This document shows, piece after piece, positions 59,121 through 64,000 of a stretch of DNA of 64,000 nt. Within the stretch, counting starts at the first letter, position 1. Every line of letters starts with the position of its first letter. The notes below the pieces were generated by a model. It was given only the letters and a program-made list of their open reading frames with translations, made no database searches and had not been told where the DNA came from. Both the position numbers and the translations under genes were made by a program. Source of the stretch: Nymphaea colorata (taxonomy: Eukaryota; Streptophyta; Magnoliopsida; Nymphaeales; Nymphaeaceae); NCBI RefSeq assembly GCF_008831285.2, contig NC_045139.1, positions 36,158,970-36,222,969 of the forward strand, read 5' to 3'.

Positions 59121-60370
59121 ATGTCGGATCCTGTATGGAAGTGGTGTACAATGGTGAATCTCAAAGATATGTTAAAAGTTAAGTGTAATTTTTGTAAGCA
59201 AATCATATCGAAGGGATCTCTCGCTCTAAACATTATATAGTTGCTACACACAGTGATGTAGCTCAATGCATTGGCTCCCAAGAAAACCCATTGCCATTCC
59301 ATATAAGGCACCAATGTTTGGAGCTTATTAATGTCGTGAAAGCAAGTAGAATTGAAAAGGTAATGCAAGATGCCGATGTAGGATTGGGGACCCATATAAA
59401 GAAGAAGGAAGCGAAGGTGAAGATGTTAAGCTCAAAGAAGAAGATGTTGGTGTTAGTTTGGAAATAGCTAAAGGGAAAGCCATCATGCATATAGGTGGTT
59501 CTTCTTCAACTGCAACCAGAAAAAGAAGATGTGCAAGTGCAAGTACAGTTCTATGAGGACGTGGTAGGAGTGGGGGTCATACACTCGTACTGGTGGTGGT
59601 AGAGTACTTACTCTGAAGTCGAGCAATAGGTCTAGTTCGATCAAGAATTTTTTTTCTAATTATATTGTTGTTGGTGCTCAGTCTGATATTTGTACAGCCA
59701 TGTATAAGGATATTGTTGAAGCAGCAGATGAAGCCATAGAAAGGTGGTTCTATGACTCATCTATTCCCTTCAATGCAGCAAACTCAAAATGTCCTCTTTT
59801 CATAAATTGCGAAGTAAAATTCTCAATAATGTAGTTAGAGATGTCAAGACATATTGTGATGAACTGAAATTGAGCTGAAAAAAGACAAGATGTAGTGTAA
59901 TGGCTGATGGGTGGACAAACATAAAAAACAGAACATTGGTAAACTTCCTTGTATATTGCCTCTTTGGTACAATGTTCTTAAAATATGTTGATTTGTCTGA
60001 TACTCCTAAGGCTGCTGATGTTTTGTTTGAGGTTTTTGATAAAATTATACAAGAAGTTGGGCTTCAAAATGTCGTGCAATTTATCACTGATAATGCAGAA
60101 AATTATAAAGCTGCATGTGAAATGTTAGCAGCACGATATATAGGACATTTTATTGAAGCTCATGTGTTGCTCACTAAGTAAATCTAATACTTCAAGATCT
60201 TTGTGAAAGAGATGATATGAAGTAGCCAGTTCTTCAAAGATGCCAAGAAATCACGAAGTTTAGTTATAATCATGCTTATGTCTTGAATTTAATGAGGAAA
60301 TCCACAAATAGGGCTGAATTGATTCGACATACACAAACACAGTTTGCTACAAATGTTTTGACATCTTAAA
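59121..60370 (+). pseudogene. hAT-superfamily transposase relic (BED finger plus DUF659)
   Basis: It lies between the two inverted arms. From the ATG at 59121 a BED-type zinc finger reads MSDPVWKWCTMVNLKD, then CNFCKQIISKG, and then breaks frame. About 59735-59790 reads AIERWFYDSSIPFNAANS. 59900-60181 is an open DUF659 core (MADGWTNIKNRTLVNFLV to VVQFITDNAENYKAA). About 60255-60365 reads ITKFSYNHAYVLNLMRKSTN and ELIRHTQTQFATNVLTS. Several stops and frame changes separate these pieces and the C-terminal dimerisation domain is missing. It is dead as a transposase. Confidence 0.85.
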
Positions 60371-60584
60371 ACTCACTGATACTATTTGTACCTCAGCCGA
60401 GATCACCTCGACCGTGTCTGCCATCGACGAAACAGCTGCAGCCATCATCTTCACCCTCAATGCATGGCACTGGGCAGTAAGGGCACTTGGAGCTCCCTTG
60501 GGCTCTACATGGGTCTTGGGGGCTAGCAAGAAAATCTTTAGTTTCCACCCTCCTTAGTAAACAACATGGATATGGTGGGAATGA
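60371..60584. other. Unassigned GC-richer segment between hAT relic and ndhF fragment
   Basis: About 60393-60540 is GC-richer than its flanks (e.g. gagatcacctcgaccgtg). Frames on both strands are short and not recognised. It could be filler captured with the plastid DNA. Confidence 0.35.
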
Positions 60585-60998
60585 TCCATATGGCATCTCC
60601 AAAGAATGCATTATTGTTTTTAGGGTCTGGATCAATCATTCATTCCATGGAACCCATTATTGGGTATTCTCCGACTAAGAGTCAGAACATGGTTCTTATG
60701 GGCGGTTTAACTAAATATATGCCAATTACAAAAACAACTTTTTTTTTAGGTACACTTTCTCTTTGTGGTATTCCACCCCTCGCTTGTTTTTGGTCCAAAG
60801 ACGAAATTCTTAATGATAGTTGGTTGTATTCACCGATTTTTGCGATAATAGCTTTCTACACAGCAGGATTAACTGCATTTTATATGTTTCGTATGTATTT
60901 ACTTACTTTCGAAGGGCATTCACGTAGTCATTTTCAAAATTACAGCGGACACACAAATAGTTCCTTCTATTCAATATCCATATGGGGGCAAGAAGGTT
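60585..60998 (+). pseudogene. ndhF: Plastid ndhF fragment in nuclear DNA (NUPT)
   Basis: A stretch of about 410 bp translates without a break as the middle of plastid NAD(P)H dehydrogenase subunit 5: [20 protein letters not shown], then [59 protein letters not shown] and [17 protein letters not shown]. It has neither end of the roughly 740-residue protein and sits next to a hAT relic inside nuclear repeats. The open frame suggests a fairly recent transfer. It is not expected to function in the nucleus. Confidence 0.9.
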
Positions 60999-61104
60999 CC
61001 CAAGCACTACATTGACGCCATCAATGGGTTGTACATAATGGTCAACCAAAGATGCATCATCCGAATGGTGAACTCACCTCACTACACATAATGAAGCATT
61101 CTAA

Positions 61105-63040
61105 ACTTGTTCGAATTGGATATACTTTTTACCATATCTGATTTTTCGAATATTTATATGTTCAGATTTGGATTTAAATTCAAATTTAAATGAAAAACAA
61201 TTTATACCATATCCGAATCCGACTTTAAAATCTACATCTCAATCCCACCCGCATCTGATCCGAATCTAAATTTTAAGTTATATTTGAATTTGATCCGAAT
61301 CCGAATTTTAAGTTATATCCAAATCTGATTTATGACTTCTAAAGCATATGTAAATCTGATCCAAATATGATTTATGTACAACAAAATATATATAGTAAAC
61401 ACCAAATGAACTATGAAACCCAATCTTCACACCTTTTAAGAACATCTAGCATGCAAGACATAGGAATTAAGACCACATCTTTTAAGAACATCTAACGACC
61501 AAACTCCAATGTTGCCCATGTTCTTTTCAGCTTCCCCAACCTTCAATTTGTTCTCCAATCCTTCAAAACAAACCGTCACAATTCTTGGGTTTGGGCGCAC
61601 CAAAAGATCGCACAAAGGTTTGATGCAACCCTGACTCACCAGATAACTAAATAACAAGGTTTACCAATTAAGGAAAAAAAATGATCCGACAAACAATACT
61701 AAAACAACATTTCCTTTTCTGTGCATATGAAGCTTCATACATCAAAACATACTTTTATCTGATCGTGTGTACCCCCTGAAGTTGCATTGGAGATTGCCCA
61801 AGCTGCATCTTTTTTTATATCAAACTCAGCTGTTTGAAGCAAATGTACAAGTGGACCAATGATATATCAACATCAATAACAGCCTGCAACCCAAAAAAAT
61901 GAATAACCGCAGTATAAGCTTCCACAATTGAGATTCCCAAAGCAAAATCAATTTCCAAAACATAATAAATAGAGAGAAAGATACCAAAGTTGACAAACTG
62001 CCCAACCACCCCAATAACAATTATTCAAAAGCTCAAAGCATTTAGCAAACCTTTGTAAATTGTAATAACTCCAATTTCCTTGTCACGCATACATAAAATA
62101 CATACGCATATACATATAATTTTATAAAAAAGAAAGTTTGACAAAGAAAAACAATAATAATTCCCAATACACATCCAAAATTATAAAAAGGTAAGTTCAA
62201 CAAAAGTTTTAATTCCCCTTTTAACCTTTATTCATCACTAAATCCACCTGAACCAGAAATCACATATACCTGAAACCTTATTTCCAGCAGTGATGTTTGA
62301 AATCGTCCAGCATGCTTCCTTCTTTATACTTTTCTTGTGATTGTGCATCAAAAGATTCAACAGGCACTGTAATGCTTGGTGATTGATAACATACTGAAGG
62401 AAAAACAAGCAAATGTGATCATCAGTACACAGAAAAAATTGCTTATTCATGTGCAACCTTAAACCACCACAAGACTGGCCCAGTATATATAAGTATACCA
62501 CATGACCATCTTGAAGAAGCAAACGACACTTGAGAAAACAAAGGCATACGTACGTGGGGAGGAAAAGAGGCAAAGGCCCAAAGAGGCAGGTCTCAAGCTC
62601 TTTAACAAATGCAAATTTTTTACAGCAGTGTCTTGCATACAAAATTCAAAAAGAAAAAGCAACCAGCTACAGCAAACTAAAAAGCAAATGAATTTGCCTT
62701 GTGTCGCAAGGTGCAGGTGCAAAAAAAATTCAAAATCTAGGCTCTCATATTCAAGATGTGTAAAGTCATAAACAAAGTACCAAAATCTCCAAGAAAAGAC
62801 CAGTGTGTTTCCTGTGTACACACCAGTTCCCATGGGGGATGTGCCACAACTTGAGTTGGGAGACATTACTCACCCAGGTGAATAACACGTGTGATCCCTT
62901 TCTCTTACAAACAGGATAGAAGCATAAAATTTATACACGCGATTGTAATAAGGACAATGAAACCCAAAATGATCCCCTGAGCCAGGGAAAAGTAACCACC
63001 TAAGCAAAGATAACAGATTAAGGCAAGAAACGGCAGTCAA
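61105..63040 (-). repeat. Right arm of large inverted duplication
   Basis: Reverse-complement partner of 56750-58725. It differs by small indels; for example it keeps about 23 nt ('tgcaagacactgctgtaaaa' on the minus strand, near 62620-62640) that the left arm lacks. Confidence 0.9.
61490..62393 (-). pseudogene. Importin subunit alpha fragment, right arm copy
   Basis: The same three exon relics as in the left arm, on the minus strand: 62393-62277, about 61883-61752, and about 61650-61500. Here the poly-A run has seven A, so AEFDIKKDAAWAISNATSGG reads in frame, but the two extra bases after GATATA are shared with the left arm and still break the exon. Start and end of the gene are missing. Confidence 0.85.
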
Positions 63041-63590
63041 CAAATCAGGTGTCAAATCAATCACAACATTAGGCAAAACGGGTCTCAAAGATGAGGAAAT
63101 AAAATAACAATAGAGAAAAAGATGGAAGAGGAGGAGAATCAATTTTAGGAAGCAACAACGAAGAAGAACAACGTCAAGGAAAGGAGCAAGACACAAACAG
63201 AATGAGAAAGACGTTGTCTACTGCTAGGACGAGAGAGTTGTTGAAGAAACTTCTATCAGAAAATGAAATCCCCTAATTGTTTTTCAGCCCTTGCAATGTG
63301 AGTTGGCAATCCTGTGGCAACTCAAGCAGATCCACTGACCGAGCAACAAGTCTATGTTATGGCGGAAGAGAAAGGAATGCTGCACATCACCAGCAACAGA
63401 GAGAGAGAGAGTGAGAGGATTACCTACGCAGCAGAAGAGTGAGAGGGCAAGAGAGACGACGACAAGGGATTTTTCTTTTCAATGTTGAAGGTGCGGTGGG
63501 GGTTGGGCAGCAGCGGGTGAAGAAGATAGAAGAGGAAGACGAGGGGAAGCCCTTTTTCAAAACTTCTAGGGCAACCCCCTCCCTCCTCTT
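63041..63590. other. Region right of the inverted duplication, no gene recognised
   Basis: Contains a (GA)n run near 63400-63416. Minus-strand open frames are short or low-complexity. The DNA just outside the right arm (63041-63200) has no counterpart at the left arm. Confidence 0.5.
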
Positions 63591-64000
63591 GTTCGAGTCC
63601 CATACCCCATCCTCCTCCTCCTCCTCCTCCTCCTCCACCTCCTCCCGTCCCTCCTCCTCTTCCCGTCCCCCATTCTCCCTTCCACCTCCACCTCCTCTCG
63701 TTCCTCCTCCCATCCCCCATCCTCCTCCACCTCCACCCGTCCCTCTTCCTCCTCCGCCTCCTCCGGTCCATCCTCCTCCTCCCGTCCCCCAACCCCCCTC
63801 TCCTCTTGTTCCTCCTCCCATCTCCCGTCCCTCCATCCGCCTCCTGCTCCCGTATCCCATCCCTCCATCCGCCTCCACCTCCTCCCCTCCCCCATCCCAT
63901 CCTTCGCCTCGTTCCTCCTCCCGTCCCCCATCCTCCCTTACGCCTCCACTCCTCCCGTCTCTCATCCCCCCATCCGCCTATACCCTCTCTCGTTCCTCCT
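63591..64000. repeat. Pyrimidine-rich CCT minisatellite, continues past right edge
   Basis: The plus strand is almost only C and T, built from cctcctccc, cgtccc, catccccc and ctccacctcc words. A longer phrase of the type 'gttcctcctccc(a/g)tcccccatcctcc' recurs at about 63701, 63810 and 63913, suggesting a higher-order period near 100 bp. The minus strand is G-run-rich. The long minus-strand open frames (Gly/Glu/Arg only) come from this composition. Confidence 0.85.

Noticed and set aside
60566-61015. 149-residue open frame as a functional nuclear gene
   Set aside because: It is an internal piece of plastid ndhF without its ends and without a transit peptide, sitting in repeats.
61105-63040. 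The inverted duplication as terminal inverted repeats of one foldback transposon
   Set aside because: The arms contain a multi-exon host gene fragment, and no target-site duplication is seen outside 56750 or 63040. A simple repair-type inversion duplication fits better, though this cannot be excluded.
63420-63965. Long minus-strand open frames of 121-181 residues rich in Gly, Glu and Arg
   Set aside because: All three minus-strand frames are open at once because the DNA is a C/T repeat that lacks stop codons. Composition, not coding, explains them.

Overview
The window is nuclear DNA from a flowering plant. The genes have many small exons with GT-AG introns of 0.1 to 3 kb, the intergenic DNA is AT-rich and full of transposon debris, and the families (SBT5-type subtilase, cysteine-form selenoprotein F, RIO2 kinase, importin alpha, a TIR protein, PIP-type secreted peptides, a plastid ndhF insertion) are plant families. 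A TIR exon followed by the usual phase-2 intron argues against a grass. A dicot, magnoliid or early-diverging angiosperm fits, but I cannot name the species.

Layout. 0.3-4.3 kb (minus): the 5' two thirds of a subtilisin-like protease gene whose last exons lie beyond the left edge. 5.7-9.8 kb (minus): a complete four-exon selenoprotein F homologue. 11.8-15.9 kb: a broken partial duplicate of the gene at 21.7-27.0 kb (plus), a seven-exon member of the C1orf74/UPF0739 (DUF4504) family. 16.3-18.0 kb (minus): a TIR-domain gene whose second exon encodes a glutamine-rich 38-residue repeat instead of NB-ARC; the TIR exon carries an exact 271-bp tandem duplication and a 5-nt insertion. 29.0-39.5 kb (minus): a complete 13-exon RIO2 kinase gene, with a small hAT-like element and a 230-bp tandem duplication in one intron. 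39.9-44.4 kb: an LTR retrotransposon without gag-pol that carries an FHA-domain gene fragment. 47.1-56.2 kb: a tandem duplication of about 5 kb, each unit with one small secreted PIP-like peptide gene (minus). 56.7-63.0 kb: a large inverted duplication (arms about 1.95 kb) of an importin-alpha gene fragment, around a core with a decayed hAT transposase and a plastid ndhF fragment. 63.6-64.0 kb: a pyrimidine-rich CCT repeat running off the right edge.

The intact genes do not form one pathway. Protein secretion recurs (subtilase, selenoprotein F in ER quality control, secreted peptides), and the TIR and PIP loci are immunity-type families. The main theme is repeated local duplication: partial gene copy, exact exon duplication, peptide-gene duplication and inverted duplication. 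Splice junctions were placed by eye from GT-AG signals, reading phase and family continuity. Coding lengths of the complete models sum to whole codon numbers, which supports them. No database search was possible.
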